Origin: Zelopaecilomyces penicillatus
Lineage: Eukaryota > Ascomycota > Sordariomycetes > Hypocreales > Pseudodiploosporaceae
DNA length: 64,000 nt
Direction of reading: 5' to 3'
NCBI GenBank assembly: GCA_005765155.1
Contig: VCCP01000005.1
Span: 1,612,001 to 1,676,000, forward strand
The position numbers were made by a program, and so were the translations under genes. The notes under the pieces are model-generated. The model saw nothing but the letters and a program-made list of their open reading frames with translations, was not told the DNA's origin and searched no databases. Of this stretch, positions 23,381 through 33,680 are shown in pieces; positions within the stretch are counted from its first letter, which is position 1; every line of letters begins with the position of its first letter.

Positions 23381-24566
23381 TCAATCTACATCGTCTGCGC
23401 TAGTACTATGGTCTTCTCCATAAGCAAGTCCGAGTTCGTCCCTTGCTTCCTGTAGCGACTTCTTCTCATCATGTTCAACCTTCTCCCACTCGCCTCCATC
23501 GACCGTGCCCGAAACTGCTCGGTCCTCTGCGCCCTCCTTGATGCTCCCATCCTCGTTGATGTCGTCCTTGAGAAATAGCGAGAAGACAATGACTAGATAG
23601 ATCTCGCCCGTTGATTTGTTCCGGAGAACATATCTAAGTTCGTGTGAGCGCCTAGGGTCAGACCTGGAAGAAAAGCAAAAGCATATGAGAAGGCAGGCTC
23701 AACAAAGATAGTTAAAGTAGTCATGAGTAAACTCATTTTCACGGTGAAAGAGGGGGCTGGTGTGTCTGGTCTTTCACAGAGGTTAATACTAACCTGAGTC
23801 CTTGTCCATCCCAATACTTGACAACGGAGACGTGGAAACCCGGAAGCCGCAGCGCAAGGTTCGCAAAGTCGAGGTATGGGTTGAAAAAATCGAGACCATA
23901 GGTCTTTTCATACTCCCACACCCAGTTCTCCTTGTTGGCATCTGTCAAAGCCCACTTCATTCTGGCCTTGCGATCCTCGGGCATGTCGTGAGCATCGCGG
24001 ACCGCCATGCCGTCTTCATCTCCTCCCTCCTCAAACCACAGACCACCTTTTGACTCGTCGAACTCGCCACGGCCCACATGAACAGTGTTGAAGGAGCTTA
24101 GTGCGGGGCCATACATGTAAGGCTTGTCAGCGTACGCATCGCCATCCAGGCCTGGATCAATCCACCACTTGACTATGCTCAGTGCGGTACTGAACCCCGG
24201 TGGGAGTCTGTCCCGAATCGCTCGGTCAAAGTCGTTGCCAAACTGCAAGTCCGTCCCTTTGATGCCGCCCACATCGTCGCCATCGGCTCCAGCCTCTGGT
24301 GCCTTCGTGGGCTTGTGCGGGGTGAACCGAAATGAGAGGCTGTACTGGTCCTGGTTGTACTCGTGAGGCTCCGTAGAAAAGTAGGCAGACGTAGAAGGAG
24401 ATCCTCTGGGAAGGCCGCTGTAGTCTTGTATTCGCACATTGAGCTCGATGTCTGCGACGTCACTCTTGATGTGTACCGGTTCTGGTTTGTTCACTGGGAC
24501 TTGCACGTGTGTCGACTCATCGTAAGACGGTCCAGCCGTGACGCGCAAGATGTACTTTTCCGCCAT
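23381..24566 (-). CDS. DUF1769 domain protein
   Basis: Two exons, 24566..23794 and 23663..23381, with a 130-nt phase-2 intron (GTTAGT...TTCCAG); 351 residues. The sequence begins MAEKYILRVTAGPSYDESTHV, then NVRIQDYSGLP, YFSTEPHEYNQDQYSLSFRF, DLQFGNDFDRAIRDRLPPGF, KWWIDPGLDGDAYADKPYMYG and, near the end, LRYVLRNKSTGEIYLVIVFSL. These blocks in this order are typical of the fungal DUF1769 family. No membrane segments or signal peptide; probably cytosolic. The family is widely conserved in ascomycetes, but I know of no established function. The C-terminal 50 residues are acidic and variable. Confidence 0.88.
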
Positions 24567-25537
24567 GTCTCTCCACTGTTTGCCTTGAGCTTTTTCTGGT
24601 TTGTTCCCCTGTCTATTTTGATTATCGTATGACGTTTGGAAGAAGGTTTCCGCTCAGCGAGTTGTGTATGGCTTTGTGTGAGAGAAAGTATGGATTTGTT
24701 GAGAGCCTCAGTCTTCAATGACGTTGAGTACAGTTGTTAGTGCAGAGCAAATTGTGGGGGTTGATGCAGTGGCGACGGCGATGGCCTACCCTGTAGCAAT
24801 GATGAAATTTTTGAATTTTGGGGCAAGTGTTCAGGTGGGCAAAATCTGATGGATAATGTTTGCACATTCTCAGTCATCATGTTGCCTTCGGTTTTGAAGC
24901 ATAATTTTGCCCCCCCAACATTCTGTTGCAGCCGTTTAGTGATTGGGATCGGATACGTCGGACCATTTCCCAGCGAATTTGTTTTGTGAGCTGGATTAAA
25001 GTTTGAGGGAGACTGTGGTTCACACTTTCAAGTTGTAGCTTCCTCAGTGAGGCAATTCGCCCATCATTCTTCGAGTTCATCAAGATAACTTTTGCGTCTG
25101 GATCCTCGTTGCTCAAAATGAGAAAAATTACTAGTTGTGAAGGTGAACAACGATCGACATAACTATAAGGGGTTCATTCAGTGGCGATGATCTTCTGATA
25201 ACAGAGTCTGCTGAGTGGAGCTTGAAAATCTGCCTACGTCATGTCACTTCAACTTCCAACGCTCAACCAAAAACCACGTGCAGCTGACAGGTATACCCAA
25301 AGTACCTACTATGAACACCTACAACTACTAACCTAGTCATCAACAATCATCTATTTTCATCGGTATATATTCACGACATGCTACAGAAGAGAACAAAATG
25401 ATTGCTATATCAGTACTCCTTGTCTGATACCCTTACTCAGTCTGTTTCTTCTCTAATCACTGATCAATCTCCTCGAGAAAGGAGTGCGCAACGTTGCCCA
25501 ACAGACTATCACACCGCATCTTATATCTTCAGCTCAA
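24567..25537. other. Divergent intergenic region
   Basis: About 970 nt between DUF1769 (minus) and the alpha/beta hydrolase (plus), presumably carrying both promoters. A minus-strand frame at about 24877-25116 has protein-like composition but lacks an ATG start and a recognisable domain. Confidence 0.5.
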
Positions 25538-27067
25538 ATGATTGTTGGCACCTCAGCGACAGAGTGGATACTAATCCGTCTCTCCATCATTATATTCCGC
25601 TACACACCAGCACTATATGCTGCGTTTCTTCTGATACTCTACGCCCAGTATGGGTGGGAAACTCACTCTCAACTCGGCGCGCAGATCACCATTGTCCTGT
25701 TGGGTGCCGAAGCATTGTTCTACAACCTTTGCTATATCCCGCATCTTGACCGCCTCAAACAGGATGCAACGCACCCTGCACCGCTTACACCAGAGGAACG
25801 CAACGCACTGTTTGAACAGTGCTTGGGTACCGTTTCATCCCTTGAGGATTATCTGCGCATGTGGTTTCTCGGCGCCGAGCTGGAAGATATCCATCGAGAT
25901 AACCTCAAGGAATGGCTTTTGTGGGCATTTTTTGAACAGCGCGAAGATGGAGCAATGAACAGCAATGACCCCCAGCTCACTGAACATGAAATACGGGGTT
26001 ATATAGCCAGGATGGAACAGCGTCTTGGCTACAAGTTTAAGGATGGCCGTGGGAAAGCCGAAAGCCTTCGTTTGACCTTTGACCCCATTGAGACGACCTA
26101 CAGAAGCTTTTTGTGGTATTTCGTCGTTTTTCTTATTGATCAAACTACACACATGATTATGCGATGGCACGGGTTCGATTTTTATGGGAGGCCTCAGCAC
26201 GATTCAATGGCAGCGACTTTGCCACCACGACCACATGAATTCCTCGCGAAGCGGCGATCCAAGGCCCCCAATTTAAGTTACTGGCATCGACCTCATACAT
26301 CGAAAACAAGGCGGCCAGTCGTCTTCTTCCACGGCATTGGCGTGGGCCTCTGGGCATATACCCGATTTCTAGCAGAGATAACGGCACTGAAAGATGGTGT
26401 TCAAGACGACGACATCGGCGTGATTGCAATAGAAATCCTGCCTATATCGTCCCGCCTGACTTCGACACCACTGAGTAAGACCGAATTCCTGCATCAGATG
26501 ACTAGGATATTGGATTCTCATGATTGGAGCACATTTGCTGTTGCATCGCACTCGTATGGATCCGTCATGATAAGCCAAATGCTTCGATGTACAGAGCTGC
26601 AACGCAGAATCACGTCTGCGATTCTCATCGATCCTGTAACAATCATGCTTCACCTGCCTAGTGTGGCTTACAATTTCACGCGACGACGGCCGAAAAAGGC
26701 AAACGAGTGGCAACTGTGGTATTATGCGAGCACTGATCTTGGGGTTGCACACTGCCTGGGACGTCACTTTTTCTGGCGAGAGAATATCATTTGGAAGGAA
26801 GAGCTGCTGCCCCAGCGGGGCAATGGGTCTGAAAGAGCCCCCAGAGTCGCGGTATGTTTGGCTGGAAAGGACCTTATCATCGATGCAGCTGCAGTTGAAC
26901 GGTATTTGGTAGAGCAGATGGTTGCAAGACCAGGAGAAGATGGATCTGATCACACGCCCAATGTCGAGGTCGTCGTGTTTCCGAGGTTAGATCATGCACA
27001 GGCATTGGGGAGTCAGAAGGATCGCCGGAGAGTGGTCCAACTCGTTGGATCGTACTGTAGAATATGA
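25538..27067 (+). CDS. Membrane-anchored alpha/beta hydrolase
   Basis: Single exon, 509 residues from the ATG at 25538; earlier in-frame starts are not ATG. The N-terminus has one or two hydrophobic spans (WILIRLSIIIF, LYAAFLLILYA, ITIVLLGAEALF), then a region of about 170 residues with a further hydrophobic patch (FLWYFVVFLI). The catalytic domain begins near residue 260: VVFFHGIGVGLW supplies the oxyanion HG, the nucleophile elbow is SHSYGS (Ser339), LAGKDLIID is a likely acid strand and RLDHAQ near the C-terminus carries a candidate catalytic His. This layout is common in uncharacterised fungal hydrolases. Substrate unknown; lipid or ester hydrolysis at a membrane is a reasonable guess. 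It converges on the cupin gene with only 117 nt between stop codons. Confidence 0.85.
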   Translation: MIVGTSATEWILIRLSIIIFRYTPALYAAFLLILYAQYGWETHSQLGAQITIVLLGAEALFYNLCYIPHLDRLKQDATHPAPLTPEERNALFEQCLGTVSSLEDYLRMWFLGAELEDIHRDNLKEWLLWAFFEQREDGAMNSNDPQLTEHEIRGYIARMEQRLGYKFKDGRGKAESLRLTFDPIETTYRSFLWYFVVFLIDQTTHMIMRWHGFDFYGRPQHDSMAATLPPRPHEFLAKRRSKAPNLSYWHRPHTSKTRRPVVFFHGIGVGLWAYTRFLAEITALKDGVQDDDIGVIAIEILPISSRLTSTPLSKTEFLHQMTRILDSHDWSTFAVASHSYGSVMISQMLRCTELQRRITSAILIDPVTIMLHLPSVAYNFTRRRPKKANEWQLWYYASTDLGVAHCLGRHFFWRENIIWKEELLPQRGNGSERAPRVAVCLAGKDLIIDAAAVERYLVEQMVARPGEDGSDHTPNVEVVVFPRLDHAQALGSQKDRRRVVQLVGSYCRI

Positions 27068-27107
27068 TCTGTAATGGTACAGATGATCATGAGACGTAGC
27101 AGCGGGA

Positions 27108-27130
27108 GGGGGGGGGGGGGGGGGGGGGGG
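27108..27130. repeat. Poly-G run (23 G on plus strand)
   Basis: An uninterrupted run of 23 G lies between the stop codons of two convergent genes, so it is probably in the 3' UTR of one or both transcripts. The true length may differ because such runs are prone to sequencing error. Confidence 0.85.
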
Positions 27131-27184
27131 CAAGATGGGGAAAGATAAGACCTTTCCCATCTGAGAGTCGGCACAGCTTTGAGA

Positions 27185-27835
27185 CTATTTGCTTAACTTC
27201 ATCTCATCACCTCCCCAGTCTGTCAACGTGGCTCCGACCGGATGCGGGCCACTCTGTGTGACAACCCAAACAACATCCGAGTCAGTATCATTTTGAGCTT
27301 GGTGTTCTGTCCAGGCGGGGACAAGGGCAAAATCGCCGGGCGAGAGCTCATGGCGTCGAAGTACACCATCGAATCCCTCCTTGACAAGGAGAATGCCGGT
27401 ACCGGAGGCGGCGTAGATGATGGCATCTTGACATGTAGTATTAGAGGTGGTCACGCCAAGAAAACGGGGGGGGAAAGATGAAGAATTAAAAGATGGGTAC
27501 TGTACCAACCTTGCTCACTGTTATGGCGTACGGGGGAGGATGAATGCGGGCGTGTTGTCATTACTGCTTAAAATAGTTACAAACCCAGATCCAAGGCTAC
27601 GGCAAGACGGGACGATGGAGAGGTGCAGGCCGATGATGACACCACCACCAGCAACAAGATCTCACTCACCCGAGGCACACATCCTATCACACTTATCAAC
27701 GAGAGCAGGCTTGTCAGTCCAGGTCCTATCGCCGGAGGGGTTCTCAGACTCGATATGGATGGCACGAGATATGTGAGTAGAGGCTGGCATTATCATGGGC
27801 AGGATCTCGGAGATGAGTGGCAATAGGGAAGCCAT
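27185..27835 (-). CDS. Small cupin-fold protein
   Basis: Three exons, 27835..27670, 27563..27510 and 27426..27185; 153 residues. The spliced protein reads MTTRPHSSSPVRHNSEQ joined to DAIIYAASGTGILL, then ELSPGDFALVPAWTEHQAQND and VVWVVTQSGPHPVG. This is the two-motif pattern of a small single-domain cupin, with metal-ligand candidates in RHNSEQD and the EHQ region. The second intron (27509..27427) must end in AAG because no CAG or TAG acceptor keeps the frame; a CTAAT branch site precedes it. Unspliced sequence through this intron is also open, which makes gene-finding error likely. No signal peptide. The reaction is unknown. Two small internal junctions lower confidence in the N-terminal third. 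Confidence 0.75.
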
Positions 27836-29934
27836 GGCTAAAGAAGGAGCTGCTGCAATATCGATGAATTCGCGGGGGTGATTTGTTCACTGAAAGTGAC
27901 TAGATCCAAGTACCAATGCTGGGCGTTATCAGTTTCGATGTTAATCACAACATTTCAAATCGTTCAAGATTACTGTGCTCTTGTTCGGGTTGTGGCTCTG
28001 CGCTCTCGCAAGTCACACGAGCGGGAGACCGGGGGGGCAGACGAAGCCCGACTAGGAAGGCGAGCCAGGAATTGCGGCAAAAGGCGAAGGCGGAGTGAGA
28101 AAGCCCGACACAAAGTGTGGGGAAATCAAAGAATAGCTGGAGGAGATGTGACCGAGTCTGTCTGAAGTGAAAAACAGCGTCGTAGAGAAGTTCCGTGTGC
28201 GCGCTGCTGTGCGGGCTTTGAGTTGGAGTTGCAGGTACGGTAAGGATGCGTGGTTCGGCATCATAGAGATGTTCTGTGAGGTTGAACGCCGCTGACGCTG
28301 GGCAGATGAGCGGCGATTCGTTACTCCGCGAGGACAATGGGACTAGAAGGTATCGGAGCCTGATTGCCGTTGATTTGCCACTGAGTGCCTTGGAACCACT
28401 TCGCTGAATTGCTTATTCTGAGGTCTATAGGTCATAGAGCGGTCTGCCGCTAAAATACACCAGCTCACTACTAACATGCAACAGAGGTGAGATACTCGCC
28501 ACTGTAATTTAGTTCATATGAAAATAGGTAGAGAGTCCTCATTGAGCTGTGAGTGAGGCTACAAAATTACATCCGGCTAACTGGCAAGGATATTTGACCA
28601 GTTCATGCACCAAACGTTAGTAACAAGGATGCAAGGCTACTACTTGTAAGGCCGGATGAACTAATTCTGAGTTAAGATTTCCTTGGTTTTAATATGCACA
28701 TATTTACGAACTGTACAGCTGGGTGACAACATTCACACTAGCACAAGAACAAAAGTCCGTCGACTTATTATATCAATACATGTCAGCCTGCCTCCGTTAC
28801 GAGATACCATTAATGGGAGTGTGCAACAGTATCTAGATATGGACTGGCGGCTCAGGGGTTGCTCCGTTCCCAGAGTTGTACTTTTGGGTTTACTGACCGT
28901 TCCATGTTCATTGTACAGCGGAGAGAGCCAAACAGTCTCAGTGCAACGCTAAGTGGCGCTGTCAGCGTATCTGTAAGCATCAAAGTCTTTCGGCATCAGA
29001 CGATTAATACACGCATGGCTGTTTAGTCAGTACGTAATAATACCTTAGTACTGGGTAGGTAGTTAGTTGGGTGTGTATTGGGCTTTCACATGCATTGTTC
29101 TGTAACGCAGCAAGGAGAAGAGAGCCAAAAAGGTGCCAAAAAAAAAACTAGTGATTGAAATTCGTCCGCAGCATCTTACACTGTCGTAGCATTGAGGTTC
29201 TACGAAGCGGAACACGGAGAAGTCCTGCGCTAAACGGCAGGTGTGGTTTAACGGAAGCATTCTAACAGCAAGCAGCCAAGCCCCTCCCTCCTCCGCCGCT
29301 CGCTGGTGCAATACTGAGGAACTTTCGCTGCCAAGGCGGCTCTAAGAAATAATAATAATAAGGGACCTAACATCTATGATGCAAGGTAACTTTGTAGTTA
29401 GTTGGACACAGAGAAAGAGAAAGATGGCGCTGCCAAGATGGAGTGGGGGGAGGGACTTCTGGAATTATCGAGGGAGTTCGGCCGAGAACAAAAAGAACCC
29501 TGCCCCACGGCCGAAGAAGACGGTTCTTGCCAGCGTTTGGAGATGCCAAGATGTTTTTGCTTGCACAAAGGTCCAACCAGGATGAGCGCATAGAGAGCAT
29601 CAATCAGCAGAGTGCCTTTGCCAGTGGGGCATTGTGGTTTGAGATGCATATGGTAGGAGTGCATTGCTTTATTTCCACCATAGTAGTACTATTATGCTGT
29701 GCCTGAAAAAAGAAAAAAAAAACAGCGATAGAAAAAGCCGCGCTCCGGCCAAGGGAGAGGGGGAATTAGAAGAAGAATTGATTGAAAAGACAAAAGGCCG
29801 AGCTTGGGAAGTGAAGAGATTCACGAGAGCCGCGAATTGCCGCAGCTAATACCACTCTTGTGCATTTACCGCTACGGATACCTAACTCGTGGAGAATTAT
29901 TAGAGGGACCTTTTGTCAGCAAGCTGTTAAGCTG

Positions 29935-29967
29935 GTGGAGCTTATGGAGCTCATGGAGCTCGTGGAA
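29935..29967. repeat. Short tandem repeat, 9-nt unit
   Basis: About three and a half imperfect copies of a unit close to TGGAGCTCA, each containing a GAGCTC or GAGCTT core. Confidence 0.7.
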
Positions 29968-32446
29968 CATGGGCTGGCTGTACTAGAAGGCGGATGAAGC
30001 CGTTTATTGTCTTGGAAAAGAGGAACAATAGCACTCCTTGGCAATGGGAAAGCTGTAATATTATAGCTGTCGCGTTGTTTGGTTATTATGACATAAATTG
30101 ACAGGACTGCGTGGGCAGTTCAATTTGGCACACTTTTCTCGCCGCGCTGCTATTAAACAGTTTCTAGCAAAAGAGGATAATGCTGAAGACACTGATGCGA
30201 CTTTTCTTCCATTGCAAACATCATGGAATGGAGACTTGAGCGGAGTTGAGGTCTTACCTAGGTGTCAACTTGTAAGCCAACATTGTCCCGCCTCAGTGGT
30301 AATGTTACCTGCTGTAGTTGGCGTCGGGGACAATTGACACGGAACATCTACAGTGGTGTATGTGGCCTGTAGTTGGGCTCCCACAGCGTCTGTAAGTGCC
30401 TATCAAGTGGACTGGAAAAGGCCGTTTATCAAATAGTTCATACCACCTCAAACGCACCAAGACCCATAATCCCACTCCACAGCGACTGTGCCTCCAGCCA
30501 TGGATGAGTTTATTCAAGCCTAGCCAGCCTAACCCCCCGTTCTTAATACAATCGTCGCACTGGTGTTAGGTCGGGCCTCATGCCTGTTCGCACATGGAAG
30601 CTGGTGCAGGATAGCCCCCAGTCCGAACTAGCTTGTGCACGATCCCGCCGGAACGGGAAGCTGTGTGTGCTAATAATAGAACCCAGTGGACTGGGCATCC
30701 AAGCCTTTGCTGTCTATTGGATCCAAGTTTGAGAAGCATGAAATAAAGGGAAGGGAAGGGGAGCAAAAGAGGAGCAACATTGATCTCATACAACGTGGTA
30801 TTTGATGAGACTGCCTTTAGTTTAAAACCAAAGTAGGGTAAGCAGCCAACCAGGAAGGAGAAAAAGGTCTGAAACGGATCAGACGACCGCGTTTCTTCTT
30901 GTGAATGCCGATCCAGATCTCTCTCGGACGGACGACCCGTCTTCAGCAACAAAACAAATTGACTTGATTCGTCTAGACGCTGCCGATGGGCCAAGCACGC
31001 CGGACGATCAAAAAGCACTGGCCCCCTCCCTCCCTTTCTGGCTAATGGGGAATGGCCGGTTTGGTCGGGAGCAAGACAATCCGGGCTGGACTTTGCGCTT
31101 CTTTTTTTTTCTTCGTGTCGTCGCACGCCAAGAGAACAATTGTCAGTAGTAGCTCTTCGTTTTGCTGTTGTTTATGTTGATGTTGCTACCCGCCCGTTTG
31201 TGAGATCTAAATTTGTTCCGAGCGAGTGCCGAGTTTTGTCGTCTATCACGGCCGAGCCGATACATGCAACGGAGACTTGTTGTGAGATAGGAAGGCGTAT
31301 TTCTCTGTATTTTGCATTTTCTTGTTGGCCCTTTTGTGTCTGTTACGAGCTGCGACTTGCATGCGGACATATCTTAGGTAGGCATGTAGTGTTGACATAC
31401 GGGTATGTGCTTGGAAGGAACCTTTGACATACTCCCTTTTTGCCCCGAGCCGGCGGCGATGGGACTAAGAAGGGATTTCGCCTTGGCCAGACAGCATGTA
31501 TGGAGTCGAAATTCATCAACTACAACATAGATTTGATTCAATGTATGTTGGAGTAAATGTCTTGACTGAGTCCTCTGGGGTGCTGATTATTCGCTGTCTT
31601 GCTGTATGTGCTGTAAATGTTAGGCTATTAACCCAAGGTCATACCCATTCCGCATACAAAGGCGCTGACCGACTCGGGACAGCAAGCCAACAAGCTTTCG
31701 GCCAGACCCGGTCTACCGTCTCTCCGTGCAATATGGTGATGATACTTTTGTCGCACGATCCAGTGCTAACTGTCCCCGGGGAGTGGGTTTTAGGTTTGCA
31801 GCCCGCCCAGCCGGTTTTTCTGCACCCTTGCAGACCCCGAGACTTATCTCTTCTGGGCGTTGCTCCGGGACGGCGCAACGAACTCATCGGTGACGACGCG
31901 GCCAAGGAGGGGAAGGGGAAGATGCGTCGTCGCAGTCGCAACCAGTCACCGAGAGTTTGCGCTGGCTTTCACCCCCCCCCTTCACCCCACCCGAGGGAGG
32001 AGGAGTGAGAGGCATTGTCATCATCGGAGGGCCGGCAGCGAGGGAGGATGGAGGCTGGGAGCTACTAGGTAGATACATAAACAGGGATATTTTGCAAAGG
32101 CAGCTACAGGTATTGCCTATGATGAAACCTCTGGATGAAAGCAAGAAATGCAGGAACAGAGCGATTGCATATGCTGTTGTGGTTGTAACTTGCTTGTCTT
32201 GTAGGGCTCACGGATCTATGTCGCCGGCTGTGAGATGCGCCTGCCGCTGTTATTACCCGCCCAACGGGCATTATAGACCTAGGTATAGGAAAGCGCCTCC
32301 CAGGTGAGGGCGTTGTGGCGTCGTCCACCAGTTGTCCATACAAGGTAGACCGGACGACAGGGCTAGGATTGGGATTGGGAGGGGAACCTTTGGAGACCTT
32401 TGGAGACTTTGTTGGAGACCGGTTAGACCTTGGAGGAGTTCAAAGT

Positions 32447-32467
32447 GAGGAGGAGGAGGAGGAGGAG
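32447..32467. repeat. GAG trinucleotide repeat
   Basis: About seven GAG/AGG units, preceded at about 32390-32420 by near-tandem copies of a GGAGACCTTT unit. Confidence 0.75.
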
Positions 32468-32914
32468 TGCATGCAGCCAGGCCCGGCGGCGGCGGCATGG
32501 ATCGATTGTCCCGGCTGAGATTCGCATCTGCCGGCTCGGGTGCCATTGCAAAGCAGGATGCATGGATTGCCTGTAGCCAAACGGAGCTCCTCCTTCTCCT
32601 GAAGTGGTATGTGCGGCGTGTATGAAGATTATTAGAGTAGAAGTAAGGTATTTTGCCACGTACGTACTTTTTGTCCTTGGTATGCAGCGCATCACATCAC
32701 ACGTCGCCCCCAGCGCAAACGTGGCTGCTGAGTGAGACCCGCGGTCAGCCCCCGTTGAATGCCCATCCAAGGCAAGGTATGGAAGGCAAGGCAAGGCATT
32801 CAGATGTGCTGGGCTATACAATACGAGGCACGGAGTACATGCCTGCCTTCTGTAGCTGAAGCGCCGATGGGGAAAAGGCCGACGGGCCTAGCCGCATTCC
32901 TGGTATCGAGACTA

Positions 32915-32946
32915 GGTAGGTAAGTTAGTAGGTAGGTAGGTAGATA
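32915..32946. repeat. GTAG tetranucleotide repeat
   Basis: Interrupted GGTA/GTAG units, the same motif seen at 55611-55635. Such tracts are common in the intergenic DNA of many Sordariomycetes. Confidence 0.7.
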
Positions 32947-33680
32947 AATTACCAGATGCTTTCCCCAGACTGAAACCGTTTTGCTCTCTACGTGATGCTG
33001 TATGTTAGGTATTGACACCTCCATCAGGCACAACCACCACCAACTAAAGCAAGTAGTATTGAGCCCCCAGTGGAACAAGCTACAGGGCGCCACCCACTGG
33101 AACCCTGACCTGTAGGCAACGCCGCCTAGGCCTGTCTGCGCTAAATATAGAGTACCTGCACACCCACGACCGGATGTGCTGCACCCTCACTTTTCATCTG
33201 TTCTGCGTCCTCCAAGTTTGCTACCAAAGTTGCTACTAATACTACCAGTACACAACTTGCGCATCCGCTGCTCGACACAGACACACAAACGCACATACAC
33301 ACGCAGGCAAACAAACGACAACTCCTCGCTTCAAGGGTTCTCTCATCCGCCCCCCCCGGCTCTTCTGTGCTGCCAGGATACCGTTGTCGCGTACAGCTGT
33401 ACACCAGCCAACGTACATCCACCTACCTCCAGTCTACCCCATCCAACATCCAACATCCACCCATCCGGCATTCTGTTTCCTGTGGCAGGGGGACACAAAG
33501 ACTTTACTAGATTGGAACGCCCGTGACCGAAGCGAGTCCTTGATTAATTAATTATCTATCCATCTTGCTGGCCAGCGTCTCCACGCAACTCCGCTCCGCG
33601 GCCGGCGTCGTCTTTGGCGTTTCCGCTGTCAAGCCCCATCCAAGCTTCCCCCCTTCGCGCCTCTGGGGACACGAAACGTC

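Larger units (their letters stand above)
27836..33680. other. Gene-poor region, about 5.8 kb
   Basis: The longest gap in the window, between the divergent cupin and F-box genes. It carries simple repeats (9-nt tandem, GAG repeat, GTAG repeat, short C runs) and many open frames of 60-180 codons on both strands. None shows a domain, credible exon chain or consistent codon pattern. It may hold the long promoter and 5' leader of the F-box gene or non-coding transcripts. I found no transposase, reverse transcriptase, terminal repeats or RNA gene. Confidence 0.5.

Noticed and set aside
17826..24566. Possible secondary-metabolite cluster around the MFS transporter
   Set aside because: No core biosynthetic enzyme, P450 or cluster regulator adjacent; neighbours are a membrane sensor-like protein and DUF1769.
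30578..31126. 182-codon minus-strand frame in the gene-poor region
   Set aside because: Composition looks random, no splice-supported extension, no recognisable motif.
31496..32008. 170-codon plus-strand frame in the gene-poor region
   Set aside because: No domain; proline/basic end comes from a C-rich low-complexity tract.
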